Below, one piece after another: positions 54,193 to 64,000 of a DNA stretch of 64,000 nt (its first letter is position 1; the number at the start of each line of letters is the position of its first letter). Both the position numbers and the translations under genes were made by a program. This stretch comes from Trichaptum fuscoviolaceum (Eukaryota > Basidiomycota > Agaricomycetes > Hymenochaetales > Trichaptaceae), in assembly GCA_910574455.1 (NCBI GenBank), contig CAJSYZ010000004.1, forward strand, positions 2,232,001-2,296,000, given 5' to 3'. The notes below the pieces were generated by a model. That model saw only the letters and a list, made by a program, of their open reading frames with translations. It had not been told where the DNA came from and searched no databases.

Positions 54193-55179
54193 GGGCGGTG
54201 ATGCTTGCTGATAGCAGCAACCAAAGTACGTCTTCACTTCTTTTGGTCTGTTTTTGTTTTCAGAGATCTGACCAACAGTGGCACGCTTTTCTTTGCAGGT
54301 GCACCATGATCGATTGAGCTGTGCGTGATAAACGCTTGCGAGCTCTCACACTATCCCCTTTTCAAGAAACCCTACCTATCCTCAAGCAGATCCTCCGCAA
54401 GCAGCCCACCTTCCTCAACCTCACCGCTTCAAAATCGAGCTAAGCATCCTTTCCGAGGACGAGGAGGTCGGATGGGTAGAGAAACCCACCCGGAACTGTC
54501 TTGTGTGCCTGTGTGATCTGAGAGCAACCGAAAGTCAATACCCTGACTTAGTCCTTCTGAGGACTTCGCTCCGGCCGCCCGCAGAGACAAACAGCCGCAG
54601 CGCGTCCCGGAGCGAGAAGCAAGGGCCCGCGCGCCGCGCTTCTCCTCACCTGCGGTGCGCTCGTATGCCTCTAGTTTTTTGCATCAGGGACTTGATCTGA
54701 GGGCAGAGGGCCCGACGCGCCGAGCACGGGCTGCGCACCACCCCACCGGGGGTGGCGGGAATGGCGCGCTATTCCCCGCCGCGTGCGCGCGCGCGCGCAA
54801 GGCCGCCACGCGCACCGCCTAGCGCATGCTATTTTGAATTTAAAGTATTTGTTTGTAATTATAGATAGGCCTGGACCGTAGTCCAGGCACTGTAATTTAA
54901 TATAATATTTATTTCAAATGAGTACGGAGCCCTGCTGTGCTGCCGGGCGAAGCCCTGACAAGGCTGCGTCGGCACGGGCGGCCCAGGCAGAGCTGAAAAG
55001 TAGAACGAGCTGCCGAAGGCCTGCCGAAGTTATCGCGATAACTTTAGAAATGGGTTGCGATAATTATCGCATATCCATAAGATTATTAGTTGGTACTGGT
55101 GGATGCAGAGGACGAGCATGCTAATGCTGAGGGTGACGACAACCTGAGCGAGAGCGGGGACGAGGGTGTTGACAAGATT

Positions 55180-55220
55180 GAGGGCGAGGGCGAGGGCGAG
55201 GGCGAGGGCGAGGGCGAGGG

Positions 55221-55255
<35 letters not shown>

Positions 55256-55260
55256 ACGAG
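55180..55260 (+). repeat. hexamer microsatellite (gagggc)n then (gaggac)n
   Basis: About ten gagggc units followed by several gaggac units, encoding an (EG)n and (ED)n acidic tail at the end of the 47270 gene. It is likely length-variable by slippage without breaking the frame. Confidence 0.85.
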
Positions 55261-55969
55261 GATTTAGGTGGAGATGGTGATCATGAGGAGGACGACGCTT
55301 CAAAATGGGATTCGGCTACGGACTGCGTAGACTTCTAAGGGCAAATCGATCACTGGTGAGCCTCTTCTTTTCGTTTCTGTCCGTGCGCTCAATATTATAT
55401 TAGCATCGACTTGCAGAGCAGCCTTCGTTTCTACTGGTACGCCAAAGAACATGCAGAATTGAAGGCACGGCAGCGAAATGTGGCCTGCCACTGCCCGTCA
55501 CGGCAGAGGTTCGGGATAATGTCGTGGCGGATCCCATGATTGCGACTGCTATGCTTAGTCTTGCGTAAATGACTGATGTACTTGAACGCTGAGGCACTGA
55601 TAGCTACATAATGTTGTCTTATATATTTCTGATGCAATGAAATACTTGGATCGTTCTTATGCACTTAGACTCTTGAGCACTGCAATTCGTCTTACAACAC
55701 TTATGTACTGCTGTAATTAAAGGATGATACACTGGAGCACTGGGGTGCTGAATGCCTGAAACACTTAGAGCACTGATTCAGCCATCTTTCCTTATTTAAG
55801 CCAGCCCGCACTTATTTCAGCCAACTTGTCCTGAATAATGGGAGGACATGCATGAATAAGTGAAGCTTGCCTTATTTAAGACTTCAGTCTCTCAGGACGT
55901 TTAAGTAACACTTAAGTCACTTTCAGCAGAAAGTAGTTTCCCTGATGTGATAAATAAGATAAAATACTG

Positions 55970-57090
55970 TAGAAATTAATGAAGTCATTGCATGTGCCAC
56001 AGCTGTCAAAACTGCCGCATGCAGTGCCGCCTACCTGTCAAAACTACCGCATGCAGTGCCGCCTACCTGTCAAACTACCGCATGCAGTGCCGCCTACCTG
56101 TCAAAACTACCGCATGCAGTCACAGCAAACATCGGAGGCTGTCTCAAAGTGTGACAGGGTCTATGAAGCGGTGTCCCTTCTTTCAAGGGCTGTCGATTGT
56201 TGAGACAAAAGACAGCCTTCCTCAGCCAATCACCGACCAGAAACGTAAGAATTGTCTGAAAGAAAGACAGACCTTTGAAGAAGTGACAATACTTTACGAC
56301 CCCTGTCTTGATTTCAGACAGCCTCTTGTGTTTCCCGTGAGTGCCGCCTACCTGTCAAAACTGCCGCATACACTACCGCATACAGGCTTGAAGACTGCAG
56401 TCAAGCCGCATGCAGAGTTGCAACGGGGTCCCGAACCTTCCCAAAGCGTACTAGACTCAGGTACAAACACAGCCATGCATTCAGTTTCCCACAGCCACTC
56501 ATCAAATTGTAGATCTTGCATACGACAATATGATTACTTGCATACTAGCAGAAGTGGTTTAGATATAAAACAATCACAGTACTGTCTATTGTAATGTACT
56601 AATAAGATATAAAATAAATGATAATTAACTACGAGAAATAGAGACCAAAATGGCACATGTCTTCGTAAAACTTGTCAATGCCCGTTACCCGGTTTTCGGT
56701 AATCCTTCAAGTTGTCCGCTTGTCCCCTCAGGCTGTTCTCGGACACCAAGTCACACAGTATATTTGTCCTGATTTTAACTTAACAACACTTAATATCATA
56801 CTTTCAACTAACTTAATACACCCAATATTGACTTAAGCAAATTGTATGAGAATATATTTACTAAAGAGTGACCCTGACCATAATCTCGTGACATTTATTT
56901 GGTCTTCGATAGATCTGAGATATTATCGGGGCTCTTGCCCCCGGTCACTTACGAGACCGTAGGCGGCACTTTGTACAATGACCGCCTACGCCTACTAGTA
57001 CTGCATGCGGTCCTGTATAGAAAGTGCCGCCTACTGCATGCGGCAGCGGCGGCACTTGTAGGCGGCCTTTTCGTACAGCCGTAGATCATT
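55970..57090. mobile_element. transposon remnant with GCCGCCTAC subterminal repeats
   Basis: Left part: direct repeats of about 32 bases (aaaact(g/a)ccgcatgcagtgccgcctacctgtc) at 56009-56125, with further copies at 56340-56390. Right part (56955-57080): the same words inverted (gtaggcggcact, gcatgcgg), ending near cttttcgtacagccgtag. The right end matches 8515-8612 in reverse complement. The inner part has no long frame and is AT-rich. The left limit is not defined. Possibly hAT-type; not established. Confidence 0.6.
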
Positions 57091-57535
57091 GAAGTGACAG
57101 CTGTATAAAAAAAGAGCGAGTTGACTTACCATTCCACGGGGTACGCGTTCGAACTGCCGCCAAAAGTATTATCTTTATGAAATATGCCGCGACGACTTGA
57201 AGTAGGGGCATTGCAGATCGTGCATAATGACCACTGGTCGAGTGAGAGTCAGACTCTCCGCGTCACTCACTGGCACACTGGCCCCAACTGCCACAACTTG
57301 AACCGCACCTCCGAGTGTCCGATTCCCACGCTCCTCTCAGTATGTGCTTGCCAGAGCAGAGCGAGCACAACCGTCTCCCTCATCATTTAGCTTAGCCCTT
57401 TTGCACCGTGCGCGGATTAAGTTGATAGTAAACTTAAACAATGTTTTTCCATGCATTTTGGAAAATAAGCATTCATATTGATGTACACTGGAATCACCAG
57501 AGTATGTAGAGCACAATTCCAGTAGATGCCTCTGC

Positions 57536-58471
57536 CTATGCAGCAGATGTCTCTTTATCCAAGCACTGCTCCGATGCAGTTGTAGAGGGCTCGTCATTAT
57601 TGATGTTGCTGTGTACTTCCTCGTCCGATAACCTAACACGTTTCTTCGGCTTCTTCGTCTGCTCCTGGTTGCCTTGTTTTGCCTTCCAAGCATCGATTCG
57701 AGATTTCAGTTCCTTGTCGGAGAGCCTTGTCCACTTTATCGTGCCTCTAAGCAAACCATCCACAACTTCTTGCAGGGGCTCACGGCCAAGGCGATCAAGC
57801 ACAAAGGTGTTGTGCGGCCATCCAGCAAGTTCTACGCCATATTTGTGAACGATGTCTGTCTCATAATTTGCGTATTGCAATTGACTGGGAGGCCTCATCG
57901 GGCCAGTGATTTCACCTGTACAAGTTTCAGCATAATGAGCATGGGGATCGGCAGAGAGATAACTTACGCAGTTTTCGGTACAACATCTGGCGCACAGCCT
58001 TCTTCAGTATAGTTCGTTTCTCATTGTCAGTTTGGCCGAAGCCCTGAAGGCCTTTACGTGCGAAGATGTCAAATTTCGTGCAAAGCTCCTGAACGGTCAT
58101 TCCTAAGAATTCTTCGATGTATTTTCGAGACTTCTCATCGACAAAACAATAGGGTTCGATGTCATGCGATGCACCAGTGCCCGCGACGAGCATAAACGAG
58201 GCGGTTTGACGGCGGTCCGTCAATTCCTTCAGCTTTCATTCCCTTCAGTATGGGGCTCTACAAAAGCATCGGGAATACTCACTTCATTTTCCACTTTTTT
58301 GCATGTCGATGTGATGTCTTGGGCACACAAATTATCGTCAACGTGGGAGGACGTTGCCTGCTCACGCTGAAGCTTTTTTAACGCCTCCACCAATTCATCC
58401 AACCGGTCCGGATTGCGCAGAAGCAGTTCTTCATATGTTGGAAATAAGCTAGCTTGCTGAGGCACGTCCAT
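57536..58471 (-). CDS. hypothetical protein, 275 aa, three exons
   Basis: Exons 58471-58283, 58226-57968 and 57915-57536; introns 56 and 52 bp, GT-AG, in phase; total 828 bases. ATG 58471. The N-terminal 60 residues are helical with leucine heptads (LVEALKKLQREQ). The middle contains SRKYIEEFLGMTVQEL and a KRTILKKAVRQMLYRKLR basic stretch. The last exon starts with a YANYETDIVHKYGVELAGWP segment, a pattern seen in uncharacterised, often repeated basidiomycete proteins. The end has a basic KKPKKRVRLS patch and an acidic Ser/Thr tail. No enzyme motif. Possibly a chromatin or transposon-linked protein; function unknown. Confidence 0.7.
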
Positions 58472-59059
58472 GAGCTTTTCTCTGTCTCCAATAAGCGTGC
58501 CACGGTGCGAAAGATAAGAAGCATTGAACTACAGATGCAGACGGGACACTCACTGTAACGTTAAGAGGCTTTGCACGTCAGTAAGCGTTGTACTGTAGTT
58601 GTTCGTGCGGTGAGGCTGAAGTCGCTTTGAGATGTACTTGACTTGTAGAGAGAGAGAATCAGAGATGGTTCTTCGAGCCTGTGAACATCACTCTCGGCAG
58701 CGGAAACTCAGACCACCACAGTATCAACGATATTTACTTATTTTTAGGAAACTTCCCTTTACCGTTGAGCCTTGGGTGACTGAATGAGGCGACATTGGTT
58801 TTTAGTCAATCTTGAATCCCCGAGCAGACGTAGCTTGTCCAGATCATAATATTAACGCAAACCCAGAGGGTATAAAGGAGTGGCATGCTCGTCGTCGAAG
58901 CCCCACATCCTCTTGACCTCCTACATCCACAAGAGCCAACTCTGAGCCGAAAATGCTAGGTCAGCAGCAGCCGATCTGTCAGTGACCTTTCGACCAAGCG
59001 CCCCCTCGGGTGGACATCCAGCGAGACCATCGGTGTGTTCGTACTTCGAGTTTCCCGGT

Positions 59060-59240
59060 CATCACTGGCATTAATTAACTTCAAGTTGAATAAGGAGCTT
59101 GAAATTTAAGAGGGCTGTGTACCACTGCCACTGCCAGTACTCCGTCGTATTATTTCTCCCTGAACGTTCTCACGCTCATAGTACTCCCGTGCAAGGGAAT
59201 GTTCGGAGACTCGGAGTCTCTCTGACCACATACCTCAACC
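59060..59240. other. motif-rich stretch upstream of the SGF73 gene
   Basis: tcactggcatt, ccactgccactgccagt, cttcaagttgaa and gactcggagtc occur together here, as in the stretches at 12950-13319 and 39900-40640. Confidence 0.4.
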
Positions 59241-59312
59241 ACGCAATTGCGGCCGACATTATCTCCTCTAGCATTCTGTAAAGATTGCTTGAGGGACTCT
59301 TAAACGAACTAG

Positions 59313-60428
59313 ATGGCTCTCAAGCTTAAGCCAGTATATGCTTCCTCCCCTCGCGCACCATTTTCTTGGGATAACCTGCCTACATCGCCATCTGCAAGTT
59401 CTATATCTGACCCTGGCTCTCCTCCAACACAATGGCTTGATGCGAGGAACATGAAAGTCTTCGGAGCTGAACCTTTAAGGTCAGAGTTCGGTATCGTCAA
59501 GTGTAAGGATTGCGACAAACCGGTCCTTCGGAGTGCAATCGCGGAACATGCTGGTACATCGTTTTAGATTACTAGTGATTCGCTCTAACTTGTTTACAGA
59601 AAAATGCCGTGTGATAAGAAATGGAGGGAAGAAGGGTGCAAAGTCAGATGGTCCGTATTCCTTGCATGCTCATGTTATAGCTTCACTAATTCTGTAGATA
59701 AGAAAGGAAAGAAACGTAAAGCGGATGAGGATGACGGCGGTGAGGATGAGACGGGAAAGAAGAAGAACAAGCCGGCCACAAAGATCACGAAGGGGAGGCT
59801 GAAGGGACCGATCGACCTCGACCGGCAATGTGGTGTTATCAACGACAAGGGGCTGCCATGCTCACGCGCTCTGACCTGCAAATCGCATGCCATGGGCGCA
59901 AAGCGCGCAGTGCTGGGACGTTCGAAGGATTACGACATCTTGTTGAACGAGTTCAACAAGGAGCGAAACCCGAACTACGTTGAGCCAGTGAAGCGACAAA
60001 GCAAGGCGGAGCGCAAGGAGAAGGAGAAGGAGAAGAAGGCGGAGAAGAAACGCCAGGCAGGTGAAGCTGCAGCTGCAGCTGCCGCTTTGAAGTCTACTAC
60101 GGGTGGTGCGCAGAAGAAGGGCAAGAAGGCTTCCGGCGCGACATCGGGTCAGGGTGCGGCCACAGTTGCACCCCACGTAGATGAGTCAGAGGACGAAAAC
60201 CTAGACGATGTCGACTCGGAAGCGGAGTTGGAGTCGATGGTAAAGGCCGTGCGTAACGCACAGGCCATCGGTCTCGTGGCTGTTCCTTTGGCTGTTCCTT
60301 ACGACGCTGGAACATGGTTCGTCGCGCGTAGAGAGCGATTGCGGAACTGCAGAGACCAGCTTGCGAGCGCCTTTACCCCGAGAACTAATCCTATGGCTCA
60401 ATCCATTCCTACGCGAATGCCTGCTTAA
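59313..60428 (+). CDS. SAGA complex subunit SGF73/ataxin-7 homologue (SCA7 domain)
   Basis: Exons 59313-59553, 59600-59650 and 59698-60428; introns of 46 and 47 bp, GT-AG, in phase; 340 residues. An N-terminal zinc finger spans the first intron (CKDCDKPVLRSAIAEHA then EKC). A basic KKGKKRK patch and acidic stretch lead to the SCA7 domain (about residues 125-180): RQCGVINDKGLPCSRALTCKSH, followed by KRAVLGRSKDYDILLNEF. This is the hallmark of Sgf73/ATXN7, which anchors the deubiquitinase module to SAGA and contacts nucleosomes. A Lys/Glu/Ala-rich coil and a C-terminal helix (ELESMVKAVRNAQAIGL) follow. No defect is seen; a true host gene that helps orient the locus. Confidence 0.92.
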
Positions 60429-61474
60429 TTCCCGTCTTCATTTAAATTACTTTTGTATCAACAGATTAAGGTGAGCCTTTTGTTCGTACTTCTGCTTCCT
60501 CGCTTAACTTTCTTGTGTTAGTGTACTATCGTTGGATACCTGTATAATATGTCCCGCAACCAGTGATTGCCACAGATGTTTTCTCATGCGACAATAAGAA
60601 GCCGAGCTGTACCATTCGACGCTCCTACGGCACTGCAGCCACGGATACAAGCCTGAACACTCTAAAATCTTAAGGTGCGTCAAAAGGGTGCTCTGCCAGT
60701 AATGGAAGTCAATATTTTACCTCCGTGTCACATTTGATCTTTTATGGTCCGTGAAAACACAATAGGACAGCATAGTGTCGGAGCGCGATGTTTCACCTAT
60801 CTCTGCTCTGTGATGAGCTGCTACCGCTCTTCGGTGCATGAGCTGTCTCTTGTGGAGCCTTCGCTTCGTACTGTGGGGATCATCTTAACAAATTTCCTCG
60901 GACCTGTTTATTAGGTGTGGGCGAGATCTGCGCATATCTCAAGGTATGGCATTGGAAGATCATTACATTTCCCTATTTCTCTATCGTGCGGCTTATCGAT
61001 TCATCAGATTCGCCATCCATCAATGATCTTTCCCTTCACTTTGCATCTTGAATTATCAACAAACCCGCCTTTCCGTTATCGATGTAAAGGCGGCCATGAA
61101 TTCCGGCGAAGATCTTTTCCTACCAGTGGCTTCGAACTGCTTACGGCTGTTTCATGAAAGGATTTGCTGCCCCATCAAACTTTGAAACTTCCTTCAAGTG
61201 TCTACCGAAAGTTGTGGAATTGGTGCGCGGACATCCTAGGTATCGTTGACTGCTTCCTTTCTTCGCGTTCTTCCATCTAAGTAGCCCTATTCTATCAAAT
61301 GGAATCCTTCTCGGCTAATTTCCCTCTTCATTCGACGGTGATGCAGTTAAGTTGGCTAACGTATTATATCGTGTAATCCGCTGATTGGAAGTGCTTAATT
61401 ACTCTTTCTCCATTGAGAAAATCCCACGTTTTTCTACTCATTGTCCACATCCTGCTCAACATCAATCCAATATC
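60429..61474. other. intergenic stretch with a decayed coding relic
   Basis: Around 60830-61160 broken frames read ELSLVEPSLRTVGIILTNF and HYISLFLYRAAYRFIRFAIH before a stop. The second resembles a piece at 63680-63760. Read as a duplicated, decayed gene fragment. The rest has no recognisable feature. Confidence 0.4.
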
Positions 61475-63035
61475 ATGAGCGACACTACGGTGACTCAGAA
61501 CACATCAATGTCTGAGGCGCACTCAGGCAATGAGGACCTGTTGACCTTGTCTCTGCACAATCAGAAGGTATTGGCAGGACGACTTAGGATTAGCGGCACC
61601 TTCACGACACTGTAAGCATTCTCTTTTCGTTCACTCGCTGCGAATATTGACACGTACTCTCCGTACATTTTTCAAGTCATTTCATACTCATACAAGTGCC
61701 AGGATTGCCTAGGGGCTCGAATTCTGTTCTTATCAACCGCGGCGGCGTACTCATCGCACCTTCCACATTGTTCGGCACTGACCTTAGCAGTGCGGATGCA
61801 AACAAGTTGCTGAGGGAAGACGTGGACAGCTTCGAATTGCCGGATGGCAAGAAGTCGTGCAAGGCATGCAGGAAGACGCACGACTCTAACATGAGTTCGA
61901 TCAATGCACTCACCAAGCGCATTTCCCATAACCTGTTGTGTAAACAGTTGCAGTACGTCGATTTGTCTAATGTCATCTATACCAGCGATTTCTTAATCCA
62001 GTTTACCAAAGGCGACTGTACGAGATCGAGGAGATCTCTGAGAAAACTTGCGATAAGCCAACGAGTAGTGATGGACTATATTCCCTTGCTCAGCGGAAGG
62101 CATTCCTTGAGGGGGATGAGATGAGCGGGACTGTCGAGCCAGACCGAGTATGGTGCAAACGCTGTGAGAAGTGGATTGCCTTGCATGGTGACAAATATTT
62201 TATTCGCCATTGGGTAAACCACTGCGCACGTAGCATTCATTTAGACGCCGCCCTGAATCAAACCATCGAGTACGTTCAGACGGTCATAACAGCATTATTA
62301 TGACTGATTTAATAACTTTTCATATAAGCAAATCCGAAGGAAAGAAGCCGCAGCGTCGCGGGAGCTCACAAAATATTTGGGACCGGAAGCGCGCTCTGAA
62401 TGCACATCCGCTCAGCAGCAAAGTTAAGCCTGATCAAGTTCTATGCAAGCCGTGTCAAAAATGGATAAAGCTTTCCGGTGTTACATACATTATGCAAAAC
62501 TGGATGCAGCACTGCGAGAATGTGCACTCGCACTCCGAAAAAAAAGCAGAAACGGTGTACATTTCCAGTGACGAGGAGGATGGGTCTGGTGACTACTCTT
62601 CGGAATTAAGTGAATGCACTGAATCTTCCACTTCTACGAGAGGTTCGCCGATAGCCGTAACAAAAGTGGAGAGTGGCATGGAGAACGGTATGTCACTAAA
62701 ATGTTCATATTTCTACTTACTGATATACATAACGCCTTGTCGAAGAGTTGACCAAATCCTTTCCAAGTGGAAGCGTCCCAGTGAACTCGAAAAGTAGCAC
62801 TAAGGCGAAGGTTCCTTCCCTGACTCAGAAGGACAGTCTGTCTCCCGATCATGGAGGATCTAAGCTCATAGTAACGAGGCAGAAACGATTGTCTCGACAC
62901 GACAGCGACGACTCTGAAGGTCAAGACGGTCCAAAATTCAGAAAACTGTTGCATGGCTTCGACATTCCGCCAAATGGGATAATAGAGAGCGTTGTTATGC
63001 GCATTACCCGTCGAGACCTCGAGGAATCGACATAG
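61475..63035 (+). CDS. five-exon gene with two CxxCxKWI zinc-like motifs (439 aa)
   Basis: Exons 61475-61611, 61677-61952, 62012-62269, 62329-62687 and 62746-63035; introns 65, 59, 59 and 58 bp, all GT-AG and in phase; total 1320 bases. The first exon is Ser/Thr-rich; the second has SCKACRKTHDSNMSSI. Exons 3 and 4 carry two related motifs: WCKRCEKWIALHGDKYFIRHWVNHC and LCKPCQKWIKLSGVTYIMQNWMQHC, that is C-x2-C-x-KWI-x-L, a Tyr, a Trp and a final His-Cys. Spacing suggests a metal site of the C2HC kind, common in uncharacterised basidiomycete proteins. The fourth exon ends in acidic serine clusters (SSDEEDGSGDYSSELSE). Possibly nuclear; function unknown. Confidence 0.72.
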
Positions 63036-63234
63036 GCATACGCAACTGTCGGAGAATGTTGGAGAGGGGATTCACCGGCTGGTGCGACTGCATAGTGTTA
63101 CGTTCAACTCAGCCGGGATGTAAGGCCTGCAAATCCTATTATAAAACATCGTGCTTGTTGTTGTTTCAGACTCTGATTATACCTAGGAGAAAGACATAGG
63201 AAATTCCAGAAAGACTTTAAAGAAACAATGGAAA

Positions 63235-63310
63235 TTTGGCCTGTGCCTTGGTCGCCGTGGTCAACTTTGCAAGGACCCCGAGGCCTCGACGTCTTTCGAA
63301 GTGGCAACGT
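63235..63310 (+). repeat. relic of a MITE terminal repeat
   Basis: caactttgcaaggacc, ccgaggcctcgacgtctttcga and tatgggtaggag occur in the same order and spacing as in the right arm of the MITE at 5740-5806, with about a quarter of the bases changed. Probably an old copy of the same or a sister family. Confidence 0.5.
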
Positions 63311-63549
63311 ATGGGTAGGAGCTTGCTTGACCTATCATCACCTCATGACTCCGAGTCTTGACCTTTCCGTGACTTCTGCTTGGCCTAGCCTCGCAAAACA
63401 AGTCGGTGGTCCAGCCGAGCACGATCAGAATATGTCTCTGCAGGGCTACCGTTGATACAGCCGCCGATCGCAAGCCACTCCATGTCGAATTCGACCGAAT
63501 GAACGAACAGCAATACATTCTAACGTCTTCGCGGATCACATTTTCTCAG

Positions 63550-63960
63550 AGAAAATCTACCTAGAACTTCTCGTCTATTGGGTTTTCTGTCATAAGAACT
63601 CCTTTCGTAGTGTCAGGGACATATTACAACAATTTCCGCGGATCTCTGTCTTCTTTGCGATCTGTCAGTGGGCGAACCGCAAGGTAAGGAAGATCATATC
63701 ATTGCCTTCTTCCTCTATCGTATCGCTTATCACTTTATCAGCTTCGCCAATCGTCCATGGTTTCTTCCTTAGCATTGCATCTCGGATTAACTAAAATCCA
63801 CCACCGGCATCGACTTCATAGAACGCATGAACTTCATCAAAGATCCTTCTCTCATGCTGTTTCACAAAGTGATACATCCCCTATCGAATCCATCGTTCAA
63901 CTGTTAACAGCAGTAAAAGTCATTTGGGTTTACAAGACTGGTATGTGAATGAAACGTAGT
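63550..63960 (+). pseudogene. decayed fragment related to 60830-61160
   Basis: Frames read LELLVYWVFCHKNSFRSV, RDILQQFPRISVFFAICQWA, then DHIIAFFLYRIAYHFISFANRPW. The last part parallels DHYISLFLYRAAYRFIRFAIH near 60960-61020, including the run of bases ttcctctatcgt and gcttatc. No family recognised. The window ends soon after. Confidence 0.4.
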
Positions 63961-64000
63961 TGTAGAGGTATCTCAAATGTCTTATCTTTTAGGCCATCGT

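Larger units (their letters stand above)
51308..55101 (+). mobile_element. 3.8 kb hAT-like non-autonomous element, copy 2
   Basis: Starts agccgtaccaactaat and ends with the complement ...attagttggtactggtg; flanks are gatgcagg (51300-51307) and gatgcaga (55102-55109), 7 of 8 bases equal. The inverted ends contain two perfect 14 bp palindromes (gcgataattatcgc at 51338-51351 and gttatcgcgataac at 51366-51379), repeated at the right end. Internal order matches copy 1: Gln-rich gene remnant, Hsp70 fragment, GC-rich right arm. An extra stretch at about 54340-54720, absent from copy 1, encodes short helical peptides and may be another captured piece. No transposase frame is found. Confidence 0.83.
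47270..55337 (+). pseudogene. micro-exon gene with coiled coil and acidic tail, split by hAT-like copy 2
   Basis: ATG 47270 begins a very basic/acidic coiled-coil exon to about 47750 (many EKEEKEK and RRKHAAEQKR heptads). Beyond this, short open blocks separated by clear donors (gtaagt-type) and acceptors continue: about 47805-47870, 47960-48290 and 48598-48733, then a run of exons of 40-75 bases between 49070 and 50000, then larger exons at 50440-50640, 50698-50835 and 50893 onward. The helical block reading ALALAATAVKVAIDKQVARLQ spans an intron. The last exon is interrupted at 51300-55109 by the hAT-like element and resumes in frame to an (EG)n and acidic end at TAA 55335-55337. A DUF6532-like layout was considered but not established. 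It may be one gene or two. Confidence 0.5.

Noticed and set aside
56009..56125. Regular direct repeats that might suggest a CRISPR array
   Set aside because: The units touch each other without spacers, the genome is eukaryotic, and inverted copies at 56955-57080 fit transposon subterminal repeats.
8526..57085. One 48 kb transposon bounded by the matching ends
   Set aside because: Each end has its own inner repeats and intact unrelated host genes (for example the exonuclease gene) lie between them; separate related elements are simpler.

Overview
The window looks like nuclear DNA of a basidiomycete fungus, most likely an Agaricomycete. The split genes have very short GT-AG introns (about 46-73 bp). 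The mobile DNA is typical of that group: chromodomain Ty3/gypsy elements and a Plavaka-type (CACTA-like) transposase. The few recognisable host genes are fungal: a spherulin-4-like secreted protein, a DEDD 3'-5' exonuclease relic, a BCS1-like AAA ATPase relic and an SGF73/ataxin-7 SAGA subunit. Most of the window is transposon or transposon debris.

Layout. 1-3356: 3' end of gypsy element D, carrying four extra small ORFs after pol, then its LTR. 3357-6600: repeats, including a near-perfect 518 bp inverted-repeat MITE with a 9 bp target duplication. 6610-7743 (-): intact spherulin-4 gene. 9276-10322 (-): exonuclease gene with one extra base. 11001-12100 (-): decayed BCS1-like gene. 13320-38394: a four-level nest. 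Gypsy A (LTRs 818 bp, TSD gtata) has a 3.8 kb hAT-like element in its pol and gypsy B (LTRs 467 bp, TSD agtga) in its 3' LTR. Gypsy B in turn holds a gag-only LTR element C (LTRs about 910 bp) in its leader. 38529-39503 (-): trypsin-like protease. 40712-42771 (+): unrecognised gene. 42999-46998 (-): Plavaka transposase, reconstructed as nine exons with an unbroken 1164-codon frame. 47270-55337 (+): unrecognised micro-exon gene broken by a second copy of the hAT-like element. 55700-57100: another transposon end. 57536-58471 (-): 275-residue hypothetical gene. 59313-60428 (+): SGF73 homologue. 61475-63035 (+): five-exon gene with two copies of a CxxCxKWI motif. The remainder is relics.

How the parts relate. 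Gypsy B and D belong to one lineage with an unusual plan: pol is followed by accessory ORFs joined by touching or overlapping stop and start codons, and the 3' region carries a small hairpin, twice per element, whose stem changes in a compensated way. The gypsy B leader (about 2.4 kb once element C is removed) contains no ATG in any frame before gag, yet holds long overlapping open frames. A and B both show the self-priming signature of the Tf1/sushi group. The two hAT-like copies carry a piece of an Hsp70 gene, so they look like gene-capturing non-autonomous elements. The protease gene, the 40712 gene, the Plavaka gene and the 47270 gene lie among intergenic stretches that share the same short motifs, and may be one large cargo-carrying CACTA-like element. 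That last point is inference; its ends were not located.
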